Below, in pieces: positions 1 through 9,445 of a stretch of 41,053 nucleotides of DNA. How positions within the stretch are numbered: position 1 is the first letter of the stretch; every line of letters starts with the position of its first letter. The position numbers were made by a program, and so were the translations under genes. Origin of the DNA: Mangrovibacterium sp047972415 (GTDB taxonomy: Bacteria; Bacteroidota; Bacteroidia; Bacteroidales; Prolixibacteraceae); assembly GCA_047972415.1 (NCBI GenBank), contig JBKEAN010000073.1, forward strand, positions 1 through 41,053, given 5' to 3'. The notes under the pieces are model-generated. The model saw nothing but the letters and a program-made list of their open reading frames with translations. It ran no database searches and was not told the origin of the DNA.

Positions 1-1470
1 AAGAATAACCCCGAGGGCACATGGTCCGAACCGTTTTACTGCCCAATGGATACGAGTTTGTTGGTAATAAATTTCACAAAAATTATCCAAAATAATGACA
101 ACAAGATAATTGGATACTTGTCTGGACAAGTTAGCCTTGATTTTATTAATAAAAACATAGCCCAGCTGGATATCGAAAATGGCGGGTTTTGCTTTATTGT
201 TGATAAATACGGCACATTTTTAACACACCCCAACCCGAACTGGGTGTTAACACGAAATATTTTTACAATTTCGGAGCAAATATTTCCCAAACAGCGCGTT
301 GAGTACGAATCGCAGATGCGCTCGCATCAATCTGGTTCTGGTTTTGCCTTTCCCGAAATGCTGAACTATCAGCGAAGTTGGTTTCATTTTTCACCAATTC
401 CTTACACGTATTGGACTGCCATTGTCATTATTCCGGCCAAACAAATGTTTGCCGAATTGGACTCACTTTTTCGCCAGATTATTCTGATGTCGGCAGGCGG
501 ATTGATGCTTATTATCCTGATTATTCTTCTGATATTCAGAAAAATGCTTACGCCTTTATCGTTTATTGCCCGAACCATGAAACGGATGAGTTCCGAAGAA
601 TTCAGAAATAGCGGGCAACAGAACGAAATTCAAATTTTATCGGCGTCGCTGAATGATTTGCAGTTGCGCTACACCAAGCACATGAACGAGGTGAACCAAA
701 GCCAGCGGGATAAGCGAAAAATTGAAAAAGATTTGAAATCGGCCAAAGAAATTCAGATGGCAATTATTCCGGCCGAATTTAAGTCGGATACACCAAAAAT
801 TGATTTGTATGCAACCCTTCATCCCGCCGAAGTTATCGGTGGCGACCTGTACGACTATTTTTTTCTGGATTCTACTCATTTGCTGGTCACGATAGGCGAT
901 GTTTCCGGCAAAGGAATTCCTGCTGCGTTGTTTATGGCAGTAGCCCACACGATGGTTAAAAGTAAGTCGGGCAATAACATGGCACATCAAATTGTAGAAC
1001 AAGTTAATAACGAGCTGAGTGTTCAAAACTCAAGTCAAAGTTTCCTCACCTTGTTCCTGGGTATTTTGGATATCGAAACCGGAGAATTTAGCTATTGCAA
1101 TGCAGCACACAACTACCCGTATATCCTGACTGCTGACGGACAAGTGAATTCGCTGGATAAAACACACGGATTACCCATCGGGGTGTATTCTTCTAAATCG
1201 TATGTAGGCGATACAATCGCCCTGAAATCTGGCGACAGCCTGGTTTTATATACCGATGGCGTGACTGATGGTAGAAACACCGAAGGCAGTTTTTTTGGGA
1301 ACGATCGATTGAACTCGGCGGTGAAAGAAATACAAGATCTGACGGCGAAACAATCAGTCCAACTAATATTACAAAAATTAGAACAATTCAGGGGAGAGGC
1401 TACGCAATCAGACGATATTAGCCTTATGGTTATTCGGTATGTTGGAAAATCGGATTCACGAATGAATTAA
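1..1470 (+). CDS. SpoIIE-family PP2C phosphatase with Cache sensor and HAMP (5' truncated by window)
   Basis: The frame is open from base 1, so the Met at 46 is internal: the residues before it (GTWSEPFYCP) read as the usual core of a dCache sensor. Counting from the codon at 46, the Cache remainder runs to about residue 130, one membrane helix covers about 145-165, a HAMP-like segment follows (LTPLSFIARTMKRM), then a basic coiled coil at about 205-235, and a SpoIIE/RsbU PP2C domain to the end. Metal-binding aspartates are visible in GGDLYD, GDVSGKG, YTDGVTDG and QSDDISL. In this family the enzyme dephosphorylates an anti-sigma-factor antagonist in response to an external ligand. No partner STAS or RsbW gene lies in the window, so the target is unknown. 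It converges on clpC, with a terminator between them. Confidence 0.9.
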   Translation, partial: KNNPEGTWSEPFYCPMDTSLLVINFTKIIQNNDNKIIGYLSGQVSLDFINKNIAQLDIENGGFCFIVDKYGTFLTHPNPNWVLTRNIFTISEQIFPKQRVEYESQMRSHQSGSGFAFPEMLNYQRSWFHFSPIPYTYWTAIVIIPAKQMFAELDSLFRQIILMSAGGLMLIILIILLIFRKMLTPLSFIARTMKRMSSEEFRNSGQQNEIQILSASLNDLQLRYTKHMNEVNQSQRDKRKIEKDLKSAKEIQMAIIPAEFKSDTPKIDLYATLHPAEVIGGDLYDYFFLDSTHLLVTIGDVSGKGIPAALFMAVAHTMVKSKSGNNMAHQIVEQVNNELSVQNSSQSFLTLFLGILDIETGEFSYCNAAHNYPYILTADGQVNSLDKTHGLPIGVYSSKSYVGDTIALKSGDSLVLYTDGVTDGRNTEGSFFGNDRLNSAVKEIQDLTAKQSVQLILQKLEQFRGEATQSDDISLMVIRYVGKSDSRMN

Positions 1471-1570
1471 TCAGACAAATTGACATACGCATATTTATTT
1501 AGCAACAGAATTACATGGAGTCAGTCCTTTGTTGTTTTGAACGAAATTGCGACAACGTGAGGGGAAATAA

Positions 1571-1598
1571 AAAAGCCGATTTTTGCAAACCGGCTTTT
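1571..1598. terminator. Bidirectional intrinsic terminator between phosphatase gene and clpC
   Basis: A perfect 8-base inverted repeat, AAAAGCCG at 1571-1578 and CGGCTTTT at 1591-1598, encloses a 12-base loop. It has A/T runs on both sides and sits in the 134-base gap between two convergent genes, so it can serve both strands. Confidence 0.75.
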
Positions 1599-1604
1599 CT
1601 ATTT

Positions 1605-4127
1605 CTATTCAGCTTTTTGATGAGCTCCTAATATTCGGATAATTATCTTTTCATTCTTTTTGTCAAATCCAACCGAAACGGTGTCTCCTTCAATAATCGA
1701 TGCTTTAATAATTACTTCGGCCATTTCATCTTCGAGGTATTTTTGGATGGCACGCTTCAACGGGCGAGCGCCATATTGCGAATCGTACCCTTTTTCGGCG
1801 ATGAACTCTTTTGCTGCACGCGAAATTTTCAATTTGTAATTTAGCGCAGCAACGCGGTCGTATAGGCCTTTTAGTTCAATATCAATAATTTGGAATATAT
1901 CTTCCTTTGATAGGGTATTGAACATGATAACATCGTCTACGCGGTTCAGAAATTCAGGGGCAAATGCCCGTTTCAGAGCCTTTTCGACAATGTATTTGGC
2001 ATTATCAGATTCTTCTTCCACCGTTTTGGGCGTACTGAAACCAACACCACGCCCAAAATCCTTCAACTGGCGCGAACCAATATTCGACGTCATTATAATG
2101 ATGGTATTTTTAAAATCGATATTTCTTCCCAAACTATCGGTCAAACGTCCTTCGTCAAGCACCTGAAGCATCAGGTGAAACACATCCGGGTGCGCTTTCT
2201 CAATTTCGTCGAGTAAAATTACAGAGTAGGGGCGACGGCGTACTTTTTCGGTCAGCTGTCCTCCTTCTTCGTATCCAATATATCCTGGAGGAGCCCCAAC
2301 CAAGCGCGATACCGAAAACTTCTCCATGTACTCGCTCATATCAATCCGAATCAGCGCTTCGGTACTATCAAACAGGTGTTTGGCAATAACTTTGGCCAGT
2401 TGGGTTTTTCCAACACCGGTTGGCCCCAGAAAAATGAATGTACCAATCGGCTTGTTCGGGTCTTTCAGTCCAGCCCGATTACGTTGAATGGCTTTTACCA
2501 CTTTCTGTATCGCTTCATCTTGTCCTATAACACTTCCTTTGAGCAAATTCCCCATGTTCATCAACTTTTTGCCTTCTGCCTGGGCAATGCGTTGAACCGG
2601 TACACCCGACATCATGGCAACTACTTCGGCTACTTTGTCCTCGGTAACCAACTCGCGATGACTGAGTAGCTCTTTCTCCCAGGTTTCTTTTTCCTGTTCG
2701 AGCAACTGGAGCAGGTTTTTTTCTTTGTCGCGAAAACCAGCAGCGAGTTCAAAATTCTGACTTTTTACAGCCTTGATTTTTTCTTCGCGGGTACTTTCAA
2801 TTTTTTGCTCCAGCTTGACAATCCGATCCGGAACATTAATGTTCGAGATGTGCACCCGGGAACCAGCTTCGTCCAGTGCATCAATGGCTTTATCCGGGAG
2901 AAAACGATCCGGAATGTAGCGCGCTGTTAGTTTTACACAGGCGTCAATGGCTTCGGGTGTATAAATTACATTGTGGTGATCTTCGTAACGTTCTTTAATA
3001 TTATTCAGAATCTGAACAGTTTCGTCAACCGAAGTAGGCTCGACCATCACTTTTTGGAAGCGGCGTTCCAAAGCTCCGTCTTTCTCTATTTGTTGACGGT
3101 ATTCGTCCAGTGTTGTTGCGCCAATACATTGAATTTCGCCCCGTGCCAGTGCTGGTTTAAGCATATTGGCAGCATCCAGCGATCCGGTTGCACCGCCGGC
3201 ACCAACAATCGTATGTATTTCGTCGATAAACAGAATAACATTATTCACTTTGGCCAATTCGTTCAAAATGGCTTTCATCCGTTCTTCAAACTGCCCTCGG
3301 TATTTGGTGCCGGCAACAATGGAGGCAATGTCCAATGCCACCACTCGTTTGTCGAACAATACGCGCGACACTTTTTTCTGAATGATGCGAAGGGCCAGTC
3401 CTTCAGCAATTGCCGATTTTCCCACACCGGGTTCGCCTATCAGGATAGGATTGTTTTTTTTGCGGCGCGAAAGGATTTGTGCCAGACGTTCAATTTCTTT
3501 TTCACGTCCCACAATCGGATCGAGGTTGTTTTCTTCGGCGGCTTTGGTAATATCTACGCCAAAATTGTCAAGAACGGGAGTTTCCGATTTGTTGGGATTT
3601 GACTTTTTGGCAGCTCCTGATTGTGCCGATGATTTTGAAAACGGATCCTCGGCATCATCATCATCGTCTCCGCCAAATTCCGATTTTGCTTCGGGCTCTT
3701 TATAATCTTCGAGACGCGATTTCAGAATATAATAATTAATGTGATATTCGTTTAATATCGTAGCTATCTGGCTGTCTTTATCTTTAAGAATGGCCAGTAG
3801 AAGATGTCCTGTACTAATCGTTGGACTGTTCAGTGCACGAGCTTCCAAGTACACCAGTTTTAGCGCTTTTTCGGCTGATTTTAAGAGCTGTACCGATGCT
3901 TGCGGATCGATTTCCTTGTTGGTGCGCAACTCATTTTCGATCGCTATTTTGACTTCTGATAAGTTAACACCCAAATTGGTTAAAATCTCAATTGCAATAC
4001 CTTCGCCATCTCTTAAAATTCCCAAAAAAATATGCTCCAATCCAATCTGTTCGTTCCCTAAACGAATCGCTTCTTCGCGACTGTAGGAAAGTACATCTTT
4101 TATTCTTGGAGAGAATTGAGAATCCAT
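1605..4127 (-). CDS. clpC: ATP-dependent Clp protease ATP-binding subunit ClpC
   Basis: A HSP100 AAA+ unfoldase of 840 residues that feeds proteins to ClpP in the cytoplasm. In order: Clp N-domain repeats (residues 1-140), an acidic linker, AAA1 with Walker A GEPGVGKS and Walker B LFIDEIH, a UVR-type coiled segment (QNFELAAGFRDKE) in the middle region, AAA2 with GPTGVGKT and ILLDEIEKA, and a C-terminal D2-small domain. The tripeptide VGF after GRG matches the ClpP-docking loop, which separates it from ClpB. The ATG at 4127 is preferred over an upstream in-frame TTG at 4136, because the conserved N-domain begins directly after it. It is a single gene, with no ctsR or mcsAB neighbours as in Firmicutes. 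Confidence 0.96.
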   Translation of the reverse strand: MDSQFSPRIKDVLSYSREEAIRLGNEQIGLEHIFLGILRDGEGIAIEILTNLGVNLSEVKIAIENELRTNKEIDPQASVQLLKSAEKALKLVYLEARALNSPTISTGHLLLAILKDKDSQIATILNEYHINYYILKSRLEDYKEPEAKSEFGGDDDDDAEDPFSKSSAQSGAAKKSNPNKSETPVLDNFGVDITKAAEENNLDPIVGREKEIERLAQILSRRKKNNPILIGEPGVGKSAIAEGLALRIIQKKVSRVLFDKRVVALDIASIVAGTKYRGQFEERMKAILNELAKVNNVILFIDEIHTIVGAGGATGSLDAANMLKPALARGEIQCIGATTLDEYRQQIEKDGALERRFQKVMVEPTSVDETVQILNNIKERYEDHHNVIYTPEAIDACVKLTARYIPDRFLPDKAIDALDEAGSRVHISNINVPDRIVKLEQKIESTREEKIKAVKSQNFELAAGFRDKEKNLLQLLEQEKETWEKELLSHRELVTEDKVAEVVAMMSGVPVQRIAQAEGKKLMNMGNLLKGSVIGQDEAIQKVVKAIQRNRAGLKDPNKPIGTFIFLGPTGVGKTQLAKVIAKHLFDSTEALIRIDMSEYMEKFSVSRLVGAPPGYIGYEEGGQLTEKVRRRPYSVILLDEIEKAHPDVFHLMLQVLDEGRLTDSLGRNIDFKNTIIIMTSNIGSRQLKDFGRGVGFSTPKTVEEESDNAKYIVEKALKRAFAPEFLNRVDDVIMFNTLSKEDIFQIIDIELKGLYDRVAALNYKLKISRAAKEFIAEKGYDSQYGARPLKRAIQKYLEDEMAEVIIKASIIEGDTVSVGFDKKNEKIIIRILGAHQKAE

Positions 4128-4353
4128 ATGTATCAAGTTAATTTGTTATGGTTTTTTTTGTAACAAAAATTAATCCGAAAAGTTTCTTTGTCATTACTTT
4201 CGTAAATATAGCATTCGTGTCATTAAATTTACACAATTGCCCAACTGTAAAACTGCCTGTGTTAGCGATTTTTTAAACATTGCACTGTTGAAATTTAATT
4301 TCGGGGAAGTGCGGAAAAACGGTTTGAATTCGACAGTTATAAGAGTATTTTTT

Positions 4354-4361
4354 TATTTTTG
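4354..4361 (+). promoter_or_regulatory. Candidate Bacteroidota -7 promoter box for gyrA
   Basis: TATTTTTG matches the Bacteroidota consensus TAnnTTTG. It lies 45 bases before the gyrA start. No good TTTG -33 element is seen at the expected distance, so this is a weak prediction. Confidence 0.35.
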
Positions 4362-4394
4362 TAAGTCGATTTTTTCACAAGTAAAAACCCTAAA

Positions 4395-4400
4395 AAGGAG
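4395..4400 (+). promoter_or_regulatory. Shine-Dalgarno-like AAGGAG before gyrA
   Basis: AAGGAG sits six bases before the gyrA ATG at 4407. Most genes in this window lack such a site, as is usual for Bacteroidota, so it stands out and supports the chosen start. Confidence 0.5.
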
Positions 4401-4406
4401 TATTAA

Positions 4407-6920
4407 ATGACTGAAGGCGAGAGAATTATAAAGATAAATATTGAAGAGCAAATGAAAACGGCCTACATCGACTATTCGATGTCGGTTATTGTTTCCAGAG
4501 CTCTGCCCGATGTTCGGGACGGTTTAAAGCCAGTTCACCGTCGTGTGCTGTTCGGAATGAGTGAATTAGGAATTTTGTCAAATCGTCCGTATAAAAAATC
4601 TGCCCGGATTGTTGGTGAAGTATTAGGTAAGTTTCACCCGCACGGAGACTCTTCAGTCTATATGACCATGGTTCGTATGGCACAGGAGTGGTCACTTCGT
4701 TACCCGCTGATCGATGGTCAGGGGAACTATGGCTCGGTTGATGGCGACAGCCCTGCTGCAATGCGTTATACCGAAGCCCGCATGGCTAAAATTGCTGAAG
4801 AAATTTTGGCAGATCTCGATAAAAATACGGTCGATTTTCAACCCAACTTCGACGAATCGCTGAGTGAACCGACTGTGATGCCAACCCGCATACCAAACTT
4901 GCTGGTTAACGGGGCTTCGGGTATTGCCGTGGGAATGGCCACAAACATGCCCCCGCACAATTTGTCGGATACCATTGATGCAATTACGGCGTATATTGAC
5001 AATAAGGAAATTGAAATTTCGGAGCTCATCCCGATTATAAAAGCACCCGATTTTCCAACCGGTGGGATTATTTACGGCTACCGGGGAGTCGAAGAATCGT
5101 ACGAAACCGGCCGGGGCCGCATTGTAATACGCGGTAAAGCTCATATTGAAACCCACGGCAATAACCGCGAACGAATTATTGTGACCGAAATCCCCTACAT
5201 GGTCAACAAAGCCGAGTTGATTATGAAGATTGCCGAATTGGTAAACGACAAAAAAATTGAAGGGATTTCGAATGTCAACGACGAATCGGATCGCGAAGGA
5301 ATGCGTATCGTTATTGATGTTAAAAAGGACGAAATATCAAATGTCGTTCTGAACAAGTTGTATAAATACACCCAACTTCAAACTTCGTTTAGTGTAAATA
5401 ACATTGCCCTGGTAAAAGGGCGTCCGCGTTTGCTCAACCTTAAAGACTTGATCCGCTATTTTGTCGATCACCGTCACGATGTGGTTGTACGAAGGACACA
5501 ATACGAACTGGAACAAGCAGAAAAACGGGCCCACATTCTGGAGGGATTAATTATTGCTTCGGACAATATTGACGAAGTAATTGCTATCATCCGGGGTTCA
5601 AAAACACCCGACGAAGCCCGCGAAAGTTTGATTGTTCGCTTCAATCTATCTGATATTCAGGCCCGGGCCATTGTTGAGATGCGTTTGCGCCAATTAACAG
5701 GACTGGAACAAGACAAATTACACCAGGAATACGCGGACATCATGAAATTCATCGAGCGTTGCAAGGAAATTCTGGCAAACGAGGAATTACGCATGCAAAT
5801 TATTAAAGATGAATTGATTGCTGTTAAAAATCAATACGGCGACGGACGCAAAACCGAAATCATTCCGAATGCCGAAGAATTTAATCCCGAAGATTTTTAT
5901 GCCGATGAGGAAATGGTAATTACCATTTCGCACATGGGTTACATAAAACGCACACCGTTAACCGAGTTTAAAACCCAGGGAAGGGGAGGCGTTGGTTCAA
6001 AAGGAAGTACTACCCGAGACGAAGACTTCCTGGAACATTTGTTTATAGCAAGTATGCACAATACCCTGCTGCTGTTTACCGAAAAAGGGAAGTGTTTTTG
6101 GCTGAAAGTGTATGAAATCCCGGAAGGTACAAAAGCGTCGAAAGGGCGAGCCATCCAAAACCTACTGAATATCGAAGGCGACGATAAAGTGTTGGCATAC
6201 ATCAATGTAAATAGATTAGACGACGAAGAGTACATCAATAATAATTTCATTATTCTTTGTACACGTAACGGTATTATAAAGAAAACATCGCTCGAAGCGT
6301 ATTCTCGTCCGCGTCAAAACGGGATTAATGCGATTACGGTACGTGATGGCGACCAGTTGCTCGAAGCCCGTTTAACCAACGGTAAACACGAAATACTGAT
6401 TGCTGTAAAATCGGGAAAAGCAATTCGTTTCCCCGAAGAAATTGTACGGGCTATCGGACGGACAGCTTCCGGTGTACGGGGCATTACCCTGCAAGATGAA
6501 AACGACAGCGTAATTGGCATGATTACTGTTGAGAACCAGTCGGAAGACGTGTTGGTTGTTTCGGAAAAAGGTTATGGCAAGCGCTCAAGTATTGACGACT
6601 ACCGTATAACTAACCGAGGAGGTAAGGGTGTAAAAACCATCAGTATCACCGAAAAAACCGGCAACCTGATAGCAATAAAAAGCGTGGCCGATAACAACGA
6701 CCTGATGATTATAACAACCAATGGCATCACCATTCGTTTGCCCATTTCCGAAATTCGGGTGATGGGGCGTGCCACTCAAGGGGTCCGGTTAATTAACCTG
6801 CGGGGAGACAATGCAATAGCATCAATTGCCCGTATTGAAACAGACGAAAGTGAAATGGAATCCGGAACCGAAAATGATTCGGTTGATGACACTGAAATTT
6901 CAAATGAAAGCGAACAATAA
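4407..6920 (+). CDS. gyrA: DNA gyrase subunit A
   Basis: Subunit A of the type II topoisomerase that introduces negative supercoils with GyrB (not in this window). 837 residues, the normal length. The N-terminal winged-helix breakage-reunion domain holds the catalytic Tyr121 in MRYTEAR, and a long coiled-coil arm follows. The C-terminal beta-pinwheel starts around residue 500 and carries a GyrA-box-like QGRGGVG, which supports gyrase rather than topoisomerase IV ParC. The last 27 or so residues are an acidic tail rich in E, D and S. In the quinolone-resistance region Ser82 (E. coli Ser83) is present, but the residue matching E. coli Asp87 is Met86. It has its own promoter candidate and an AAGGAG site. 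Confidence 0.97.
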   Translation: MTEGERIIKINIEEQMKTAYIDYSMSVIVSRALPDVRDGLKPVHRRVLFGMSELGILSNRPYKKSARIVGEVLGKFHPHGDSSVYMTMVRMAQEWSLRYPLIDGQGNYGSVDGDSPAAMRYTEARMAKIAEEILADLDKNTVDFQPNFDESLSEPTVMPTRIPNLLVNGASGIAVGMATNMPPHNLSDTIDAITAYIDNKEIEISELIPIIKAPDFPTGGIIYGYRGVEESYETGRGRIVIRGKAHIETHGNNRERIIVTEIPYMVNKAELIMKIAELVNDKKIEGISNVNDESDREGMRIVIDVKKDEISNVVLNKLYKYTQLQTSFSVNNIALVKGRPRLLNLKDLIRYFVDHRHDVVVRRTQYELEQAEKRAHILEGLIIASDNIDEVIAIIRGSKTPDEARESLIVRFNLSDIQARAIVEMRLRQLTGLEQDKLHQEYADIMKFIERCKEILANEELRMQIIKDELIAVKNQYGDGRKTEIIPNAEEFNPEDFYADEEMVITISHMGYIKRTPLTEFKTQGRGGVGSKGSTTRDEDFLEHLFIASMHNTLLLFTEKGKCFWLKVYEIPEGTKASKGRAIQNLLNIEGDDKVLAYINVNRLDDEEYINNNFIILCTRNGIIKKTSLEAYSRPRQNGINAITVRDGDQLLEARLTNGKHEILIAVKSGKAIRFPEEIVRAIGRTASGVRGITLQDENDSVIGMITVENQSEDVLVVSEKGYGKRSSIDDYRITNRGGKGVKTISITEKTGNLIAIKSVADNNDLMIITTNGITIRLPISEIRVMGRATQGVRLINLRGDNAIASIARIETDESEMESGTENDSVDDTEISNESEQ

Positions 6921-6958
6921 TCGTTTGTAATCAAATGGAAAGAGACAATTAAAAAAAT

Positions 6959-6966
6959 TAAATTTG
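6959..6966 (+). promoter_or_regulatory. Candidate -7 promoter box for the TPR protein
   Basis: TAAATTTG matches TAnnTTTG exactly and ends 29 bases before the ATG at 6996. This spacing recurs upstream of several genes here. No clear -33 box is seen. Confidence 0.4.
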
Positions 6967-6995
6967 TACTGAAAAAAATATCTAAATTAACTGTA

Positions 6996-8177
6996 ATGAA
7001 GAAAGTATTTCTATCTGTAGCAATATTGGTTTCGGTTGCAGCCGGGGCAACTGCCCAGAAAGCAAAAGTGACAACTGCTCAAACCTTAAAAGATAGTCAA
7101 AAGCTTGACAAAGCATTAGAGGCTATTAATGAGGCTGTTGATACCAACAACCCGAAAGCTGAGAAATCAATTCCATGGCCAAAAACCTGGGAGGTTCGTG
7201 GCGAAATCTACCGTGCAATTTATCAGTCGAAAGATGCCAACTTCAAAAAATTGGCAGATCATCCGCTTGATATCGCATTGGAATCGTTCAAAAAGGCAGA
7301 AGAGCTTGATGACAAAGGGGCAAATAAAAACAGCTTGAAAATTAACCTGACCTTACTGGTGAACGACTTTACCGATCAAGCTGTAAAAGCATTTAATGAA
7401 AATAACTATGCCGAAGCATTAACATCGTTCGAGAACATTCTTGATATTCAGAAAATGGCAGCCATGCAGGAAACGCCGGCTACAGTTGATACGGTTATTA
7501 TTTTCAACGCCGGTTTGGCAGCATACAATGCAGAGAAATACGATAAAGCGATTGAGTATTACAAAGAAGCTGCAAAACATAATTATAACGGTTCGCGAAC
7601 CTACGAGTTAATTGCTGCCAGTTATACTGCACTGAAAGACACGGCTAACTCGTTGGTAGCATTGCAGGACGGGTTTGAAAAATACCCGGAAAGCAGTCAG
7701 ATTTTGGTTCAGATGATTAACATTTATATGACTGCCAACAAGACAGCGGAAGCCATGGAGTATCTGGATTTAGCGATTAAACAAGACCCAGAAAACCCAT
7801 CGTTCTATTTTGCCAAAGGTGCGCTGAATGATAAATTGGGAGATACAGACAAAGCCATTGGAGCTTACGAAAGAGCATTGGAATTGAAAGATGACTATTT
7901 TGATGCGTATTATAACTTGGGTGCTATTTATTACAACAAAGGTGTAAAACAATTGGATATAGCGAATGCTGTGCCAACTAACCAGGCAGATAAATACGAA
8001 GCTGAAAAAAACAAGGCTGATGAAGAATTCAAGAAAGCAATTCCTTATATGGAAAAAGCTTCTGAAGTAAATCCGGAAGATACTTATTCGCTCGAATCGT
8101 TAAAACAATTATACTATCGTTTAAAAATGATGGACAAGTTTGACGAGGTCAATAAGAAACTTGAAGATCTGAAATAA
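6996..8177 (+). CDS. Secreted tetratricopeptide-repeat protein
   Basis: A 393-residue protein with a clear signal peptide (hydrophobic stretch to about residue 20, cleavage after ATAQ), so it is probably periplasmic. Several TPR units are visible: one around residues 165-195 (AAYNAEKYDKAIEYYKEA) and two strong tandem ones around 265-340 (KGALNDKLGDTDKAIGAYERA and YYNLGAIYYNKGV). TPR proteins of this kind are protein-binding scaffolds, and no enzymatic domain is seen. It follows gyrA by 75 bases but has its own promoter candidate and a strong terminator, so it may be transcribed independently. The partner is not predictable from the sequence. Confidence 0.85.
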   Translation: MKKVFLSVAILVSVAAGATAQKAKVTTAQTLKDSQKLDKALEAINEAVDTNNPKAEKSIPWPKTWEVRGEIYRAIYQSKDANFKKLADHPLDIALESFKKAEELDDKGANKNSLKINLTLLVNDFTDQAVKAFNENNYAEALTSFENILDIQKMAAMQETPATVDTVIIFNAGLAAYNAEKYDKAIEYYKEAAKHNYNGSRTYELIAASYTALKDTANSLVALQDGFEKYPESSQILVQMINIYMTANKTAEAMEYLDLAIKQDPENPSFYFAKGALNDKLGDTDKAIGAYERALELKDDYFDAYYNLGAIYYNKGVKQLDIANAVPTNQADKYEAEKNKADEEFKKAIPYMEKASEVNPEDTYSLESLKQLYYRLKMMDKFDEVNKKLEDLK

Positions 8178-8180
8178 TTA

Positions 8181-8207
8181 AAAGAGGGATTTGTTCCCTC
8201 TTTTTTT
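8181..8207 (+). terminator. Intrinsic terminator after TPR protein
   Basis: A perfect 9-base stem, AAAGAGGGA at 8181-8189 with TCCCTCTTT at 8195-8203, and a 5-base loop, running directly into a T tract. It starts four bases after the stop codon. Confidence 0.9.
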
Positions 8208-8856
8208 GAATATATAAAAATAACATAATATCAACTATAGGACAAATGGGTAGATATTTTTTGAACTCAGAATTTGTAGCATTTAGTTTAAAAGCAGTAA
8301 AATACTCAAGCTGCTGCTCTTAACTTCTAAATTCAACAACTCTAACAACACGTATGCACAACGGTTACACACTATTCAAATCGAGACTGGCTCATATTAA
8401 AAATCAGCCAAAGGTTTTTCATCGGACGAACTGCGAATTGAAGAACACCAAATTTTTACTCGCAAATCGGAATTTCGCTTATTTGCAGACAAGCATCCGC
8501 TCTTTCTATTTTAGCTCAAAGAATTTGAGTTAATTATGTTCATATACTAACTTCCAATTTTGGCATAGGTATTCTCTCCAATTCATTCGATAGCGGACTC
8601 TAAAATGTTTAGTACAAATTCAATTTCTGAAATCGTAACCAAAGCTGTTAAACCGAAAATACAACTGGGCATCCGAAGCGGAACCTAATTTCTATTTCGG
8701 TCTGCAAGATTAGAAATAAATCGACTTGTTTATAAATGTAAATTACTAAATTATAATGCAATTGATTGATTATCAATAAATTACAGTCAACAGTTAATTT
8801 TATGTATCGACTTAAAAATAAATATATTACAAATGTAAATTGTAGTTTTGCTGATT
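8208..8856. other. Gene-poor 650-base intergenic stretch
   Basis: No gene with recognisable similarity is visible on either strand. The stretch is AT-rich towards the right end. The longest ATG frame is 59 codons (8354-8533, plus strand); its product is basic, has no recognisable motif, and its codon choice looks non-coding. The wording around 8340-8400 resembles dispersed non-coding sequence in other Bacteroidota, but this is an impression, not a search result. A short imperfect hairpin (TAATTTCTA paired with TTAGAAATAA) lies at about 8687-8720. Confidence 0.5.
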
Positions 8857-9327
8857 TTATAGCCCCAAATCACGCTTGATATAAGCGCCGTAATCGTTTA
8901 CTATTGGGGTGTATTCGTCGTGAAACAGTTCTGAAGAAATCATAAAATCGGCAGTTGAGCGGTTAGGCGCCGTAGGAATATTATACAGCGTAGCTATTCG
9001 CAATAAAGCTTTTACATCAACATCATGCGGCTGTGGCTGCATGGGATCCCAGAAGAAAATTAACATATCTACATCTCCTTCACAAATCATCGCTCCCAAT
9101 TGCTGGTCGCCACCTAACGGACCCGATTTAAACAGGCTTATTTCGGGAGGAATTTTGTCGTACTGTCGGCACAGTTCTTCAATAGTTCCGGTTACCAGGC
9201 TACCGGTGGTTCCGGTGCATACCAAACTGTGAGGTAGCAATTCTTCCCAATTGTATTTTATCCATTCTACTAGATCTTTTTTCCGATTGTCGTGTGCCAC
9301 CAAGGCTATCGTCTTCTTTTTCTTCAT
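8857..9327 (-). CDS. mgsA: Methylglyoxal synthase
   Basis: Converts dihydroxyacetone phosphate to methylglyoxal and phosphate in the cytoplasm, a bypass of lower glycolysis when phosphate is short. 156 residues, the usual length. The family core is present: IALVAHDN at the start, CTGTTGS phosphate-binding loop near residue 38, SGPLGGDQQ with the catalytic Asp74, FFWDP near 91, and PHDVDVKALLR with His101 and Asp104. The ATG at 9327 is chosen, because upstream in-frame codons add 18 residues unlike the family. It stands alone between the fldA terminator and a gene-poor region. Confidence 0.95.
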   Translation of the reverse strand: MKKKKTIALVAHDNRKKDLVEWIKYNWEELLPHSLVCTGTTGSLVTGTIEELCRQYDKIPPEISLFKSGPLGGDQQLGAMICEGDVDMLIFFWDPMQPQPHDVDVKALLRIATLYNIPTAPNRSTADFMISSELFHDEYTPIVNDYGAYIKRDLGL

Positions 9328-9395
9328 ATTAAAATTTGTTGATTCTGTTTTGTAAAGTCCGCTTTTACACGTATTCAACAAAGGAAAGATAGCAA

Positions 9396-9425
9396 AAAGG
9401 GCACGGTATAAATGCCGTGCCCTTT
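9396..9425 (-). terminator. Intrinsic terminator of the E2-E1-flavodoxin operon
   Basis: A perfect 11-base inverted repeat (9396-9406 with 9415-9425, core GGGCACGG/CCGTGCCC) with an 8-base loop. On the minus strand it is followed by a T run, so it terminates transcription coming from fldA before mgsA. Confidence 0.9.
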
Positions 9426-9445
9426 AGAATAAACGTTAATTTTTG

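Noticed and set aside
2973..3602. Plus-strand frame of 209 codons inside clpC
   Set aside because: It lies opposite conserved AAA+ motifs of clpC and its translation has no sensible domain. It is an antisense shadow.
8341..8370. Possible integron attC site (ATTCAAC and nearby CAACGGTTAC)
   Set aside because: One side fits RYYYAAC, but no matching GTTRRRY partner or integrase gene was found.
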